A stretch of DNA of 64,000 bases from Casimicrobiaceae bacterium (lineage in GTDB: Bacteria > Pseudomonadota > Gammaproteobacteria > Burkholderiales > Casimicrobiaceae). Under the pieces are notes generated by a model. That model saw nothing but the letters and a program-made list of their open reading frames with translations. It made no database searches and was not told the DNA's origin. A program made the position numbers and the translations under genes. The stretch is from assembly GCA_025056355.1 (NCBI GenBank), contig JANWWI010000001.1, positions 1 to 64,000 of the forward strand, read 5' to 3'. Each line of letters opens with the position of its first letter. Position 1 is the stretch's first letter. This document shows, in pieces, positions 18,568 through 27,478 of this stretch.

Positions 18568-20520
18568 ATGATTGCTCCTGAGTTCATTGCTCAGCTGCTT
18601 GCGCGGGTCGACATCGTTGAGGTCATCGAACGTCGGGTGCCGCTCAAGAAAGCCGGGCAGAACTACGTGGCGTGCTGCCCGTTCCATAAGGAAAAAACCC
18701 CCTCCTTCACGGTCAGCCCGACCAAGCAGTTCTTTCACTGTTTCGGCTGCGGTGCGCATGGCTCGGCAATTGGGTTCCTCATGGACTACGCCGGCATGAG
18801 CTTTCGCGATGCCGTGGCCGAGCTTGCCCAGTCCGTAGGCCTGCGTGTGCCCGCCGGGGGGGCGCCGCAACAGAGCGCCTCGCCCTCGCCACTGCTTGCA
18901 GTGTTGGCGCGCGCGCAACGCTTCTACGCCGAGCGCTTGCGCGAATCGCCTGCGGCCATCGACTATCTCAAACGGCGTGGCGTGAGCGCTGACATGGCGC
19001 GGCGATTCCAGCTCGGCTGGGCGCCTGAGGGATGGCAGCCGCTTGCCGCGGTGTTCGAGAACTACGCGGCAGACCCCTTGCTCGAACGTGCTGGGCTGGT
19101 CAGCGTTTCGGAGGGTGGACGCCGCTATGACCGTTTTCGCGCACGCTTGATGTTTCCGATCCTGAACGCCCGCGGGGCCGTTATCGGCTTTGGTGGGCGG
19201 CTGTTGGGCGACGCTGAGGAAGGAGGGCCCAAGTATCTCAACTCCCCTGAGACGGCCGTTTTTTCCAAGGGGCGCGAGCTCTACGGCTTGTTTCAGGCGC
19301 AGGCCGAGATCCGGCGCACGGGGCGCGTGATTGTCGTCGAGGGCTACCTCGACGTGATCGCGCTTGCCGAGCACGGTCTTGGCAACGTCGTGGCTACCCT
19401 TGGCACCGCCACCACGGGCGCGCATGCGGAACGCCTTTTGCGCCTGGCCGACGATGTTGTGTTTGCTTTCGATGGCGATGCGGCGGGCGAGCGCGCAGCC
19501 TGGCGTGCGTTCATGAACGTGTTGCCTGTGCTCAGTGACGGCAAGCAAGTGCGGTTTCTGTTCCTGCCGCCCGAGCACGATCCCGACAGCTACGTGCGCG
19601 CGAACGGGCGCGAAGCCTTCGAGCGCCTGGTCGAGCAAGCGGTGCCGCTGTCGGCTTACTGGCTCGAACGACTCCGGGCCGAGCGTCCGGGCGATACGGC
19701 CGAAGCGCGCGCGGCGCGCGCCGCGCTCGGGCGAAGGCATCTGGACGAAGTCGCGGCACCGCTCCTGCGCGCATCGCTGGCTCGGGCGCTTGCCGCCGAC
19801 ACGCACCTGCCCGTGGAGACAGTGCTTGGCGCTATCCCGCAGTCGGGGACGAATGCCCCCGGAAGCGCGCAGAAAACGGTTGCGGGTCCGCGTGGCCAGA
19901 CGCCGCACTTCGGAGAGATGCCAAGCGAAGCGCCGGCGCGTGAAGGCTGGCGTGAGCCGCGCCCGGTGCTTCCCCGCTTCGACCCGGTCGAGCAGCGCTT
20001 GCGTTTGGCGGCTCGACGGCTCCTGTTTCGCCCGATGCTTGCGAGGCATCTCGAAGGGTTACGGATCCCTTCCGGCACGGGCGGCGGCGCGCTCGCCTTG
20101 CTTTTCGCCATCGTCGAAGCGGCTGGCCGGCTCGGCCCACAAGCCACGGCCGGCGCGGTGGCGGAATTGCTGCGCGAAAGCGAGTTTGCCGAGGAGATGC
20201 GCCGCTTGCTCACCGATCGGGATAATGCCCTCGATGAACAGATGAGCGAGGCCGAGATTGCCGCGGAATTGGGAGCCCTGCGTGAACGGATCGAGTCGGG
20301 CTTGCTCACAGCCCGACCGCAACCGGTCGTTGGCCCGGCGGGCCGTGTGGCTGGCGGGATCGTGAGCACGCTCGTACCGCAGCGTCGAGTCGAGGCGGCC
20401 CCGCCGGTCGTCGAGGGCAAAGCGCCGGAGGTCAAACCGCTGCGGTCCGCCGCGGCCGTGTTCGAGCGCGATCAAGATCCTGCGGCGCGTTCGCCGGCCG
20501 GGCTGGAACCTCCGTTTTGA
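18568..20520 (+). CDS. dnaG: DNA primase DnaG
   Basis: Makes RNA primers for chromosomal replication. 650 residues. The zinc-binding domain has CPFHKEKTPSF and FFHCFGCGAHG. The TOPRIM core has the EGYLDVIAL and FDGDAAGERAA metal-binding motifs, and a C-terminal helicase-binding region follows with a less conserved linker at about 420-470. The usual neighbours rpsU, gatB and rpoD are absent. A sulfurtransferase gene follows 42 bp downstream instead. The ATG at 18568 is placed 21 codons before the zinc-finger block. Confidence 0.96.
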   Translation: MIAPEFIAQLLARVDIVEVIERRVPLKKAGQNYVACCPFHKEKTPSFTVSPTKQFFHCFGCGAHGSAIGFLMDYAGMSFRDAVAELAQSVGLRVPAGGAPQQSASPSPLLAVLARAQRFYAERLRESPAAIDYLKRRGVSADMARRFQLGWAPEGWQPLAAVFENYAADPLLERAGLVSVSEGGRRYDRFRARLMFPILNARGAVIGFGGRLLGDAEEGGPKYLNSPETAVFSKGRELYGLFQAQAEIRRTGRVIVVEGYLDVIALAEHGLGNVVATLGTATTGAHAERLLRLADDVVFAFDGDAAGERAAWRAFMNVLPVLSDGKQVRFLFLPPEHDPDSYVRANGREAFERLVEQAVPLSAYWLERLRAERPGDTAEARAARAALGRRHLDEVAAPLLRASLARALAADTHLPVETVLGAIPQSGTNAPGSAQKTVAGPRGQTPHFGEMPSEAPAREGWREPRPVLPRFDPVEQRLRLAARRLLFRPMLARHLEGLRIPSGTGGGALALLFAIVEAAGRLGPQATAGAVAELLRESEFAEEMRRLLTDRDNALDEQMSEAEIAAELGALRERIESGLLTARPQPVVGPAGRVAGGIVSTLVPQRRVEAAPPVVEGKAPEVKPLRSAAAVFERDQDPAARSPAGLEPPF

Positions 20521-20562
20521 TGGGCCATTTTCTTCTGCGCCGCCGATGAAATTTTTTCCGCG

Positions 20563-21438
20563 ATGCACGATCTTGAGCACAAATCACCGCTGATCGCGCC
20601 GGAGCGTTTGGCCGCCTATCTTGGGGATGAGGCGTGGCGGATCGTCGACACGCGGCACGATCTCGGCGATCCGGGGCGCGGTCGCGCGCTTTTCGAGGCC
20701 GCCCGGCTGCCAGGCGCCACGTTTTTGTCGATTGAGGCTGATTTGTCGGCCCGACCCAACGGACGCAACGGGCGCCATCCCTGGCCAACGGCCGAAGCCC
20801 TGGCCGCCACCCTGGGTCGTGCGGGCATTTGCCGCGAACACATCGTGGTCGTCTACGACCAGGGGAACGCGATGTTTGCAGGGCGGCTCTGGGGGTTGTT
20901 GCGCTGGCTGGGCCACGAGACGGTCTACGTGCTCGATGGCGGATTCGAGGCCTGGCTGGCCGCCGCGCTGCCGCTCGAGACCGGGCCGGTGCGGCAGCTC
21001 GCAGCGGGGCAGCGCTACCGCTACCCCGACGATCCCGAGCGCGACCGTCGGTTTCTCGCGACCGCCGAGGAGATCCTCGCGCGGCTCGGCGATCCAAACA
21101 TGCTCATCGTCGATGCCCGGGCGCCCGAGCGCTATCGCGGCGAACAGGAGCCGATCGATCCTGTGGCGGGCCATATCCCGGGCGCCGTCAACTGGCCCTT
21201 TAGCGCGAATCTGCGCAACGGGCGCTTCAAGCCGGCGGCGGAGCTGGCCGCGCAGTGGCGCAGCGTGCTGGCCGGACGCGACCCGACAGCGGTTGTCCAT
21301 CAATGCGGCAGCGGCGTCTCCGCGCTTGCGAACATGCTTGCCATGGAACACGCGGGACTGACCGGCAGTCGTCTGTACCCGGGCAGCTGGAGCGAATGGT
21401 GCGCCGACCCACGTCGGCCGATCGCGTGCGGCGGCTAA
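20563..21438 (+). CDS. Rhodanese-like sulfurtransferase (SseA type)
   Basis: A two-domain sulfurtransferase of 291 residues, thiosulfate or 3-mercaptopyruvate to an acceptor. The inactive N-terminal rhodanese domain has IVDTRHDL, HIPGA-like RLPGATFLSIE and VVVYDQGNAMFAGRLWGLL. The C-terminal domain has VDARAPERYRGEQEPIDPVA, GHIPGAVNWP and the catalytic cysteine loop HQCGSGVSA (residue about 247). CGSGVxA favours 3-mercaptopyruvate sulfurtransferase, but substrate cannot be assigned. It lies 42 bp downstream of dnaG. Confidence 0.88.
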   Translation: MHDLEHKSPLIAPERLAAYLGDEAWRIVDTRHDLGDPGRGRALFEAARLPGATFLSIEADLSARPNGRNGRHPWPTAEALAATLGRAGICREHIVVVYDQGNAMFAGRLWGLLRWLGHETVYVLDGGFEAWLAAALPLETGPVRQLAAGQRYRYPDDPERDRRFLATAEEILARLGDPNMLIVDARAPERYRGEQEPIDPVAGHIPGAVNWPFSANLRNGRFKPAAELAAQWRSVLAGRDPTAVVHQCGSGVSALANMLAMEHAGLTGSRLYPGSWSEWCADPRRPIACGG

Positions 21439-21575
21439 CCCCGCGGCTGGGAACGATTCGGGGTTTCCGGGGTCAACGCTTCGAGCAGAGCGCACGTTGA
21501 TGCGCTGGCTGCCGATGCGGGCCCCACGGGCCCGATCGGCACCGTGTATGGCACTCGGCTTTGGAGGAACCCTTC

Positions 21576-22193
21576 ATGAACGCGACGCCCCATTTTCTGC
21601 TTCGTGCGCTCGCCCTGTCGCTTGCGGGCGCATTGGCTGCGGCCGCGGCGGCCCAATCGTTCACCGACGTCGCGCAGGTGGTCTCGGCCACACCTGTCTA
21701 TGAGCGGGTACGCGGTGCGCCGCAGCAGGAGTGTTGGAACGAAACGATTTCGACCGGGCGCCGGGCGTATCGCGGCGAGGGCGGCTATGTCGAGGCGAGC
21801 GTACCGGGCGCAGCGAGCGGCGGGGGGGTCGGTGGTGGCACCGTGCTCGGTGCGATCCTCGGTGGCATCACCGGCTATCAGTTCGGAAATTCGCAGGCGG
21901 GGCGGAACACCGGTGCCGCGATCGGGGCCGTTCTGGGTGGCCTGGTCGGGCACTCGATCGAGAACTCGGCGTATGCCGAGTCGCGTGATGACCGTGCGTC
22001 GGGGCGAGTCGACTATGTTCCCGAGACGCGAACGGTGCAGCGTTGCCGCTCCGTGCCAGGACCTCTTACGGAGCGCATCGCCGGTTACGATGTGGTCTAT
22101 CGCTACCAAGGACGCGAATACAGCACGCGGACGAGGGAACATCCGGGCTCCACGATCAACGTGCGCGTCACGCTCGTGCCTGAGCTGCGCTGA
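21576..22193 (+). CDS. Exported glycine-zipper 2TM protein
   Basis: 205 residues with a signal peptide (about 1-26, ending AAAAAQS). The glycine-zipper segment GGGTVLGAILGGITGYQFGN and GAAIGAVLGGLVGH (about 88-130) is typical of the rickettsial 17-kDa antigen/SlyB-like envelope proteins. Two cysteines (QECWNE and VQRCRS) could form a disulfide. The function is unknown; an outer-membrane or periplasmic role is likely. GGAGGAA lies 6 nt before the ATG at 21576. Confidence 0.82.
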   Translation: MNATPHFLLRALALSLAGALAAAAAAQSFTDVAQVVSATPVYERVRGAPQQECWNETISTGRRAYRGEGGYVEASVPGAASGGGVGGGTVLGAILGGITGYQFGNSQAGRNTGAAIGAVLGGLVGHSIENSAYAESRDDRASGRVDYVPETRTVQRCRSVPGPLTERIAGYDVVYRYQGREYSTRTREHPGSTINVRVTLVPELR

Positions 22194-22385
22194 AGCGGCC
22201 AAGGCGCGCCGCGGAACTTCCCGCTCGGCGCCTGGTCTAAACGTTCGCAATAAACACGAGAAATGCCTCGCCGACGGGCTGCGACGTCACGCTCCTCCTC
22301 CTCCTCCCCTCGATTGAAGTCGCAGTCTTGTAGCCGACCTGCCGTCGTCCCCCGGACGTGGTCGAGCGGTTCGAGCAAGGATCCC

Positions 22386-22424
22386 GTTGTGATTGTCACA
22401 TTCCTCCCCTTGATGTGACACAAC
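22386..22424. repeat. Imperfect inverted repeat in the 22194-22557 gap
   Basis: GTTGTG-att-GTCACAT is mirrored by ATGTGACACAAC, leaving an 11-nt centre. The 364-bp gap around it has no supported gene. It holds this dyad, then a terminator and the leader of the RidA-like gene. The dyad could be a regulator site or an RNA hairpin. Confidence 0.5.
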
Positions 22425-22429
22425 CCCTC

Positions 22430-22461
22430 GGGCTGCGCGCAACGTGCAGCCCTTTTCTTTT
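22430..22461 (+). terminator. Rho-independent terminator
   Basis: Stem GGGCTGC/GCAGCCC (22430-22436 and 22446-22452) followed by TTTTCTTTT. It closes the glycine-zipper transcript about 240 bp past its stop. Confidence 0.8.
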
Positions 22462-22557
22462 CTGGGCGGGCATCGATCTGCCGTGTGGCTCACTGCCGCA
22501 TCAGCGATGCCCCGTAGAATCCAGCCAGTTCGTTTTTTGTCGTCACGGGGGCTTTTG

Positions 22558-22941
22558 ATGATTCGTCGCTATGGCGTGGGTAAGCGCCTCTCGGAACTGG
22601 TCACCTACCACGGGTTTCTCTTTCTTGCTGGGCAGGTCGCCAAGGACCCAAAGGCCGACATTCGCGAGCAGACCCGCCAGGTGCTCGAGCAGATCGACGA
22701 GCTCTTGGAGGAGGGGGGCGCCAATCGCAAGGGCATCCTTTCGGCCACCATCTACCTCAAAGACATGGCCGACTTTGCGGCGATGAATGAGGTTTGGGAA
22801 GCTTGGATTCCCGAAGGCCACGCCCCGGCCCGGGCGACCGTGCAGGCGGTCATGGCGCATCCGGACTACAAGGTCGAAATCCAAGTGATCGCCTGCAACG
22901 GCCTGAGCGCACACGATCACGGGCACAAGCACGACCACTAA
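22558..22941 (+). CDS. RidA-family protein with His-rich tail
   Basis: 127 residues. RidA proteins hydrolyse reactive enamine/imine intermediates released by PLP enzymes. The conserved HAPARATVQAVM carries the substrate-binding Arg, and YHGFLFLAGQVAKDP is the usual N-terminal strand. Odd feature: the C-terminus ends SAHDHGHKHDH, a histidine/aspartate cluster suggesting metal binding. The gene is 18 bp upstream of a PLP aminotransferase, a functional fit. The ATG at 22558 is preferred to an upstream in-frame codon at 22444 that has no family similarity. Confidence 0.88.
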   Translation: MIRRYGVGKRLSELVTYHGFLFLAGQVAKDPKADIREQTRQVLEQIDELLEEGGANRKGILSATIYLKDMADFAAMNEVWEAWIPEGHAPARATVQAVMAHPDYKVEIQVIACNGLSAHDHGHKHDH

Positions 22942-22959
22942 CCGAGGAGCCGAAAGCGC

Positions 22960-24243
22960 ATGTCCAACCCGAGCCGCCATGCCTCGGCGGTGGCCGCCTG
23001 CACGCTGGCGGAGCAGGCGCCGGCGGCAACCCCCAGGGTCTCGCGCGAGACCTTCGAGCGAGTCATGTTTCCGACTTACGCGCCGGCGCAGTTCGTGCCG
23101 GTTCGCGGCGAAGGCTCGCGCGTGTGGGATCGCAAGGGCCGTGACTACATCGATCTGGCAGGCGGCGTGGCGGTGCTTTCGCTCGGGCACTGTCACCCCG
23201 CGCTCGTGGCCGCCCTCAAGGCACAGGCCGAGCGGCTCTGGCATGTCTCGAACTACATGGTCAATGAGCCCGCGCTCGAACTTGCGGCCAAGCTGGTCGA
23301 AAAAACCTTCGCCGACCGCGTGTTCCTCTGCAACAGCGGTGCCGAGGCCAACGAAGGCGCACTCAAGACCGCGCGCAAGTGGGCTATCACCCACTTCGGC
23401 GAGCGCAAGCATCGGATCGTCTCGACACTCAATTCCTTCCACGGGCGCACCTGGCTTGCCGTGGCAACCGGCGGCCAGGCCAAGTACGTCAAGGACATGG
23501 GCCCGGTGCCTCCGGGCATCACCCACGTGCCCTACAACGATGTCGACGCGCTTGCGCGCGCGATGGATGATGAGGTCGCCTGCGTGATCCTTGAGCCGAT
23601 GCAGGGCGAGGGCGGCATGTATCCGGGCACGCCGGAGTTTCTTGGCGCAGCGCGCGAGCTCTGCGATCGGCATCGGGCGCTGCTCATCTTCGATGAAATC
23701 CAGTCCGGCGTCGGACGTACCGGTGCGCTCTATAGCTACATGCGGAAGGGCGTGACGCCCGACCTCCTGACCTCGGCCAAAGGACTGGGCGGCGGTTTTC
23801 CGATCGGCTGTTTCATGGCCCGGGCCGAGGTCGCCGAGGTCATGCAACCCGGCAGTCACGGCACCACCTACGGGGGTAATCCGCTTGGGGCTGCTGTGGC
23901 CAACGCGGTGCTCGATATCGTCGATGATCCGGCTTTTCTCGCCCGAGTGCTGGAGGCCGAGGCGCGGCTTCGCGCGGGCTTTGCCGCGATTAATGAGCGC
24001 TACCGAGTCTTTTCCGAGGTGCGTGGGGAAGGGCTTTGGCTCGGCTGCGAGCTCGTGCCGGCGTTCAAAAACCGAGCAGGTGACTTCATGAAAGCCGGGC
24101 ACGAGCACGGCGTCATTTTCCTGACGGCCGGCAACAACGATGTGCTGCGCTTCGCCCCCGCGCTCAACATCACCGATGCCGAAATCGACGAGGGCCTTGC
24201 GCGGCTTGAGCGAGCCGTTGCGGCACTCAGCACACCGAGCTAG
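22960..24243 (+). CDS. ArgD/AstC-like class III aminotransferase
   Basis: 427 residues, a PLP-dependent class III aminotransferase. The N-terminal substrate region is followed by NSGAEANEGALKTAR, SFHGRTW, EPMQGEGGMYP, IFDEIQSGVGRTG and the PLP lysine in SAKGLGGGFPIG. The closest matches by eye are acetylornithine or succinylornithine aminotransferases (arginine synthesis or catabolism). The exact amino donor is not determined. GAGGAG lies 9 nt before the ATG. The upstream RidA-like protein probably scavenges its reactive intermediates. Confidence 0.88.
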   Translation: MSNPSRHASAVAACTLAEQAPAATPRVSRETFERVMFPTYAPAQFVPVRGEGSRVWDRKGRDYIDLAGGVAVLSLGHCHPALVAALKAQAERLWHVSNYMVNEPALELAAKLVEKTFADRVFLCNSGAEANEGALKTARKWAITHFGERKHRIVSTLNSFHGRTWLAVATGGQAKYVKDMGPVPPGITHVPYNDVDALARAMDDEVACVILEPMQGEGGMYPGTPEFLGAARELCDRHRALLIFDEIQSGVGRTGALYSYMRKGVTPDLLTSAKGLGGGFPIGCFMARAEVAEVMQPGSHGTTYGGNPLGAAVANAVLDIVDDPAFLARVLEAEARLRAGFAAINERYRVFSEVRGEGLWLGCELVPAFKNRAGDFMKAGHEHGVIFLTAGNNDVLRFAPALNITDAEIDEGLARLERAVAALSTPS

Positions 24244-24504
24244 CGAGTCCCTTCGCTTGAGACCTCGCCTTTGCTGCCGCTCACCGGTTTTTAGCCAAAC
24301 AGCCCGCGCGTGCCGGCCCTCTCGTCGGCGGCGCGTGAGGCTACCAAGCTAAACCGGACGTTCCTGCGGGCGCGCGAGCGGTTGACGCAAGCGCTCAAGC
24401 TACGCCCCTGACCAAGTAACCAAATCTCTCGGGCAGAGGCATGTGCGCGGCTCATTGGGCCTCGTCGTTGAGCCTCGCATCCAGGCTTGAGTGTTTGGCC
24501 GAGC

Positions 24505-25419
24505 TTACCGCCTGAGCGCAGCGCAAGGGTCTGCGCGCTCGACCGCGGGGATGCGTTCGACGAGATCGTAGGCCGGCCCAAGCGTCGGGTCGGCTGGCGG
24601 CGGATCGACTTCGATCACGCCAACGGCTAGGCAGCGCGCGCGTTCAGGCAACCAGCGCGCAACCCCAAGGTCGCGGCGGGTGTGGCCGCTTCCGGCGATG
24701 AGCACGGCTGGGCGGCCGGCCGATGAGAGGGCGCGGGCCATCGTGGCATCGCGCGCCATTTGTAGGATGGCCAAACGCCGCGCCTGGGCGCGATCGATGA
24801 GTTTGCAGTGGCCCTCGTAGACGGCTTGGGTTTGTCCATCGAGGACACGCTCATCGATGCTCGGGGGTAGCGCTGCGCCGTACCAGCGGGCCAAGTGCGC
24901 AAGCCCATCCGTACCCTCGGCAGGCATCATCGAGCGCAGCGCCGCGCGCGAGAGGTTGCCTGCCACGATCGGCAGTTCATGCCGCAGCGCGAGCGCAATG
25001 AGCGGCTCATAGTGCGGCCACGGCCAGCGGGAAGCCGGCTGCACGGCCTCAAGCCAGCGCTTGGCATCGGGCACGGCACGCGCGCGAGCCTCGGCACTGG
25101 CCCGGTCGATGGCCGCTTGCTCTTCGAGGTGGAACTGCTCGAACACGAAGGCGGGACGTGCGCCAGCTTCGAGCACACGCTCGATCCAGCCCAGCCGCAG
25201 CCGATGCCCGTGGGCGTTGTCGTGGATTTCGCCCAAGAGCAGATACGCTCCGGCCAGGGCGGCTTGCGTAAGCGATACGGCGTGTTGCACCGACTGGGTG
25301 TCCTGTAGAGCCATTCGGGCCCTTGCCGAGGACGCGAGCAGCGACGCAAGCGCAAACCCGCCGAAGCTCTTGAGGAGCCCTCGGCGGCATGATGGGTCGA
25401 GCCGCTTAGCTGACAGCAT
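24505..25419 (-). CDS. ChaN-like haem-binding lipoprotein or exported protein
   Basis: 304 residues. The ChaN/DUF399 family binds haem and is iron-regulated. The N-terminus (CRRGLLKSFGGFALASLLASSARA) looks like an export signal. The family core has YLLLGEIHDNAHGHRLR with the putative haem ligand His, FVFEQFH, and LIAGSGHTRRDLGV near the C-terminus. The ATG at 25419 overlaps the end of hmuV by 14 nt. It is the last gene of the haem operon, and a gap of about 260 bp with no visible gene follows. Confidence 0.82.
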   Translation of the reverse strand: MLSAKRLDPSCRRGLLKSFGGFALASLLASSARARMALQDTQSVQHAVSLTQAALAGAYLLLGEIHDNAHGHRLRLGWIERVLEAGARPAFVFEQFHLEEQAAIDRASAEARARAVPDAKRWLEAVQPASRWPWPHYEPLIALALRHELPIVAGNLSRAALRSMMPAEGTDGLAHLARWYGAALPPSIDERVLDGQTQAVYEGHCKLIDRAQARRLAILQMARDATMARALSSAGRPAVLIAGSGHTRRDLGVARWLPERARCLAVGVIEVDPPPADPTLGPAYDLVERIPAVERADPCAALRR

Positions 25420-26227
25420 CAAGAACGATGATATGGGGCCGGCCTCCTTCGTGAGCGCAGACAAGCTGCACCTCCACATCGTAGACCGCCACAAGCCAGT
25501 GCCGGTTCACCATTGCCTCGACCGATCCCGCAGCAAGCAGCCGCCCGTCGCGCATCCAGGCGATTCGGTCGGCCCAGGCCGCAGCAAGGTTCACATCATG
25601 CAAGACGGCAAGCACCGCGATGCCGCGCTGGGCGGCGAAGCGGCGCACGCTGGCCAGCAGTTGCCGTTGATGCTTGAGATCGAGCGCTGCGGTTGGTTCA
25701 TCGAGAAACAGCGCGCATGGGCGCTCAGGCACCGCATCCCAAAGCTGCGCGAGCACCCGTGCCGCGTGCAGGCGCGCGCGCTCGCCGCCGGAGAGTGTGG
25801 TCACGCTGCGGTGCGCAAAGTCAAGAGTCTGGGTCTCGCGCAGTGCGGCTTCGACGATCGCGCAGTCGCGCTTACCTAGCACACCAGCGCCGAAGGGAAA
25901 GCGTCCCAGTGCGACGATCTCGGCGCCACGATAGGCGAAGGGGACCTCGATGCTCTGCGAGAGCACGGCGCGGCGTTGCGCAAGCTCGAGCGCGGGCCAC
26001 GCGGCCAGCGGCCGGTTGGCAAAGAGGATGCTGCCGGCATCGGGGGCGAGCTCCCCAGCGAGCGTGCGAAGAAGCGTGGATTTACCGGCCCCGTTCGGAC
26101 CGAGCAGCGCGAGGCACTCCCCGGGGGCAAGCCGCAGATCGACGTCTTGGATCAGCGCACGCCCGCCCCGGCGTACCGTAACGCCGTGGGCCTCGATCAG
26201 CGGATCGGCTTGCCTGTCAGACACCAT
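25406..26227 (-). CDS. hmuV: Haem ABC transporter ATP-binding protein HmuV
   Basis: 273 residues, the ATPase energising haem import. Walker A is LLGPNGAGKSTLLRTLAGEL, the signature is LSGGERARLHAARV, Walker B is CALFLDEPTAALD, and the H-loop is VLHDVNLAA. The ATG at 26227 is preferred; in-frame sequence upstream is antisense-like. It overlaps hmuU by 11 nt and chaN by 14 nt. Confidence 0.93.
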   Translation of the reverse strand: MVSDRQADPLIEAHGVTVRRGGRALIQDVDLRLAPGECLALLGPNGAGKSTLLRTLAGELAPDAGSILFANRPLAAWPALELAQRRAVLSQSIEVPFAYRGAEIVALGRFPFGAGVLGKRDCAIVEAALRETQTLDFAHRSVTTLSGGERARLHAARVLAQLWDAVPERPCALFLDEPTAALDLKHQRQLLASVRRFAAQRGIAVLAVLHDVNLAAAWADRIAWMRDGRLLAAGSVEAMVNRHWLVAVYDVEVQLVCAHEGGRPHIIVLDAVS

Positions 26228-27473
26228 GCAGCCCTCGCAGACCGCGTCGCAACAGCATGACGAAGAAGGGCACCCCAAGCAGCGCCGTCAGGATGCCGAT
26301 CGGTAGCTCCGCCGGCGCGGCGATTACACGGGCGACCGTGTCGGCGAGCACGAGCAGGATCGCCCCCAAGAGCGCCGAAGCCGGGATCAAGAGGCCGTGC
26401 GCCGGCCCGACGGCGAGCCGCACCATGTGCGGAGCCACGAGGCCGACGAAGCCGATGGCACCGGTGAAGGCGACTGCCGCGCCGGTGGCCATGAGTGCAA
26501 GCACGGTCACTTGCCGCTTGAGCCGTTCGACGTCCACGCCGAGCTGGAGCGCCTCGCGCTCCCCGAGCGCAAGGGCATCGAGCGCGCGCGCGAGCCGTGT
26601 GGCGAAGAGCGTGCAGGCGACCGCCACCGCCGCCATGCCCAGGGCAATGCCGGCATCGGCGCGCGCGAGCGAGCCGAGCGACCAGAAGGTCCATTCGCGG
26701 TTCTGGCTGTCGCTTGCGAGGTACAGCAATAGGCCAATGCCCGCGCCTGCGAGCGCGGTCATCGCAACACCTGCGAGCAGCATGCCAGTGATCGAGGTCT
26801 GGCCCTCATGACTTGCGAGGCGGCGGATCGCGAAAAGCACAAGCGCTCCGCCGACGAAGCCGGCAACCGGCAGGAGCCATGGCATGAACCCTGGGGCAAT
26901 GCGGTTCGCGATCGGTCCGCCGAGCACGATGACCGCGGCCGCGGCCAGTGCTGCACCCGAGGAGACACCAATCAGGCCGGCATCGGCGAGCGGGTTGCGA
27001 AAAAGGCCCTGGAGCAGCGCCCCCGATACCCCGAGCGCTGCGCCGACAGCGATGGCCATGAGCACACGAGGCAGCCGGATCGACCAGAGCACAGCCGCGT
27101 GCTGCGGCTCGACGAGGCTCGGCGTGTACTGCGTGAACAGCCCAAGCACCTGCGCGACCAGCGCTTCGAGCACCGCGAGCGCGGGGATGGCGTAGGCGCC
27201 GGTCATCGCGGCAAAGACAGCCGAGGCCGCAAGCGCGCAGGCAAGCGTCGGCAAGATGAGCCGGGCGTGACGCGGGGAAAGGTGAGCGGCCTCGGACACG
27301 CGCGCCTCGGGTGCAGCCACCTCCGACCGCGCGATCGGTCGGTTGAGCAAGCCCCGCCAGCCGACCGTGCGCAAGCGACGGGCGAGCGAAGCCGCTGGCG
27401 ATGCTTGTCCGGCGTGAGCATCCGGCCTGGGCAGGGTGTCGGCGCGTGGGGACATCAGCGGGCTTGCGGTCAT
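26217..27473 (-). CDS. hmuU: Haem ABC transporter permease HmuU
   Basis: 418 residues of the FecCD permease family, with about ten membrane helices from residue 70 on. Landmarks are SIRLPRVLMAIAVGAALGVSG, GVSSGAALAAA, WSLGSLARAD and GFVGLVAPHMVRLAVGP. The first 70 residues are a polar extension (about 70 longer than typical), so the true start may be an internal codon. It begins 5 bp after hmuT. Confidence 0.92.
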   Translation of the reverse strand: MTASPLMSPRADTLPRPDAHAGQASPAASLARRLRTVGWRGLLNRPIARSEVAAPEARVSEAAHLSPRHARLILPTLACALAASAVFAAMTGAYAIPALAVLEALVAQVLGLFTQYTPSLVEPQHAAVLWSIRLPRVLMAIAVGAALGVSGALLQGLFRNPLADAGLIGVSSGAALAAAAVIVLGGPIANRIAPGFMPWLLPVAGFVGGALVLFAIRRLASHEGQTSITGMLLAGVAMTALAGAGIGLLLYLASDSQNREWTFWSLGSLARADAGIALGMAAVAVACTLFATRLARALDALALGEREALQLGVDVERLKRQVTVLALMATGAAVAFTGAIGFVGLVAPHMVRLAVGPAHGLLIPASALLGAILLVLADTVARVIAAPAELPIGILTALLGVPFFVMLLRRGLRGLHGV

Positions 27474-27478
27474 GGGGG

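Noticed and set aside
18502-20049. A 515-codon open frame antisense to dnaG
   Set aside because: Shadow of dnaG, composition typical of antisense frames.
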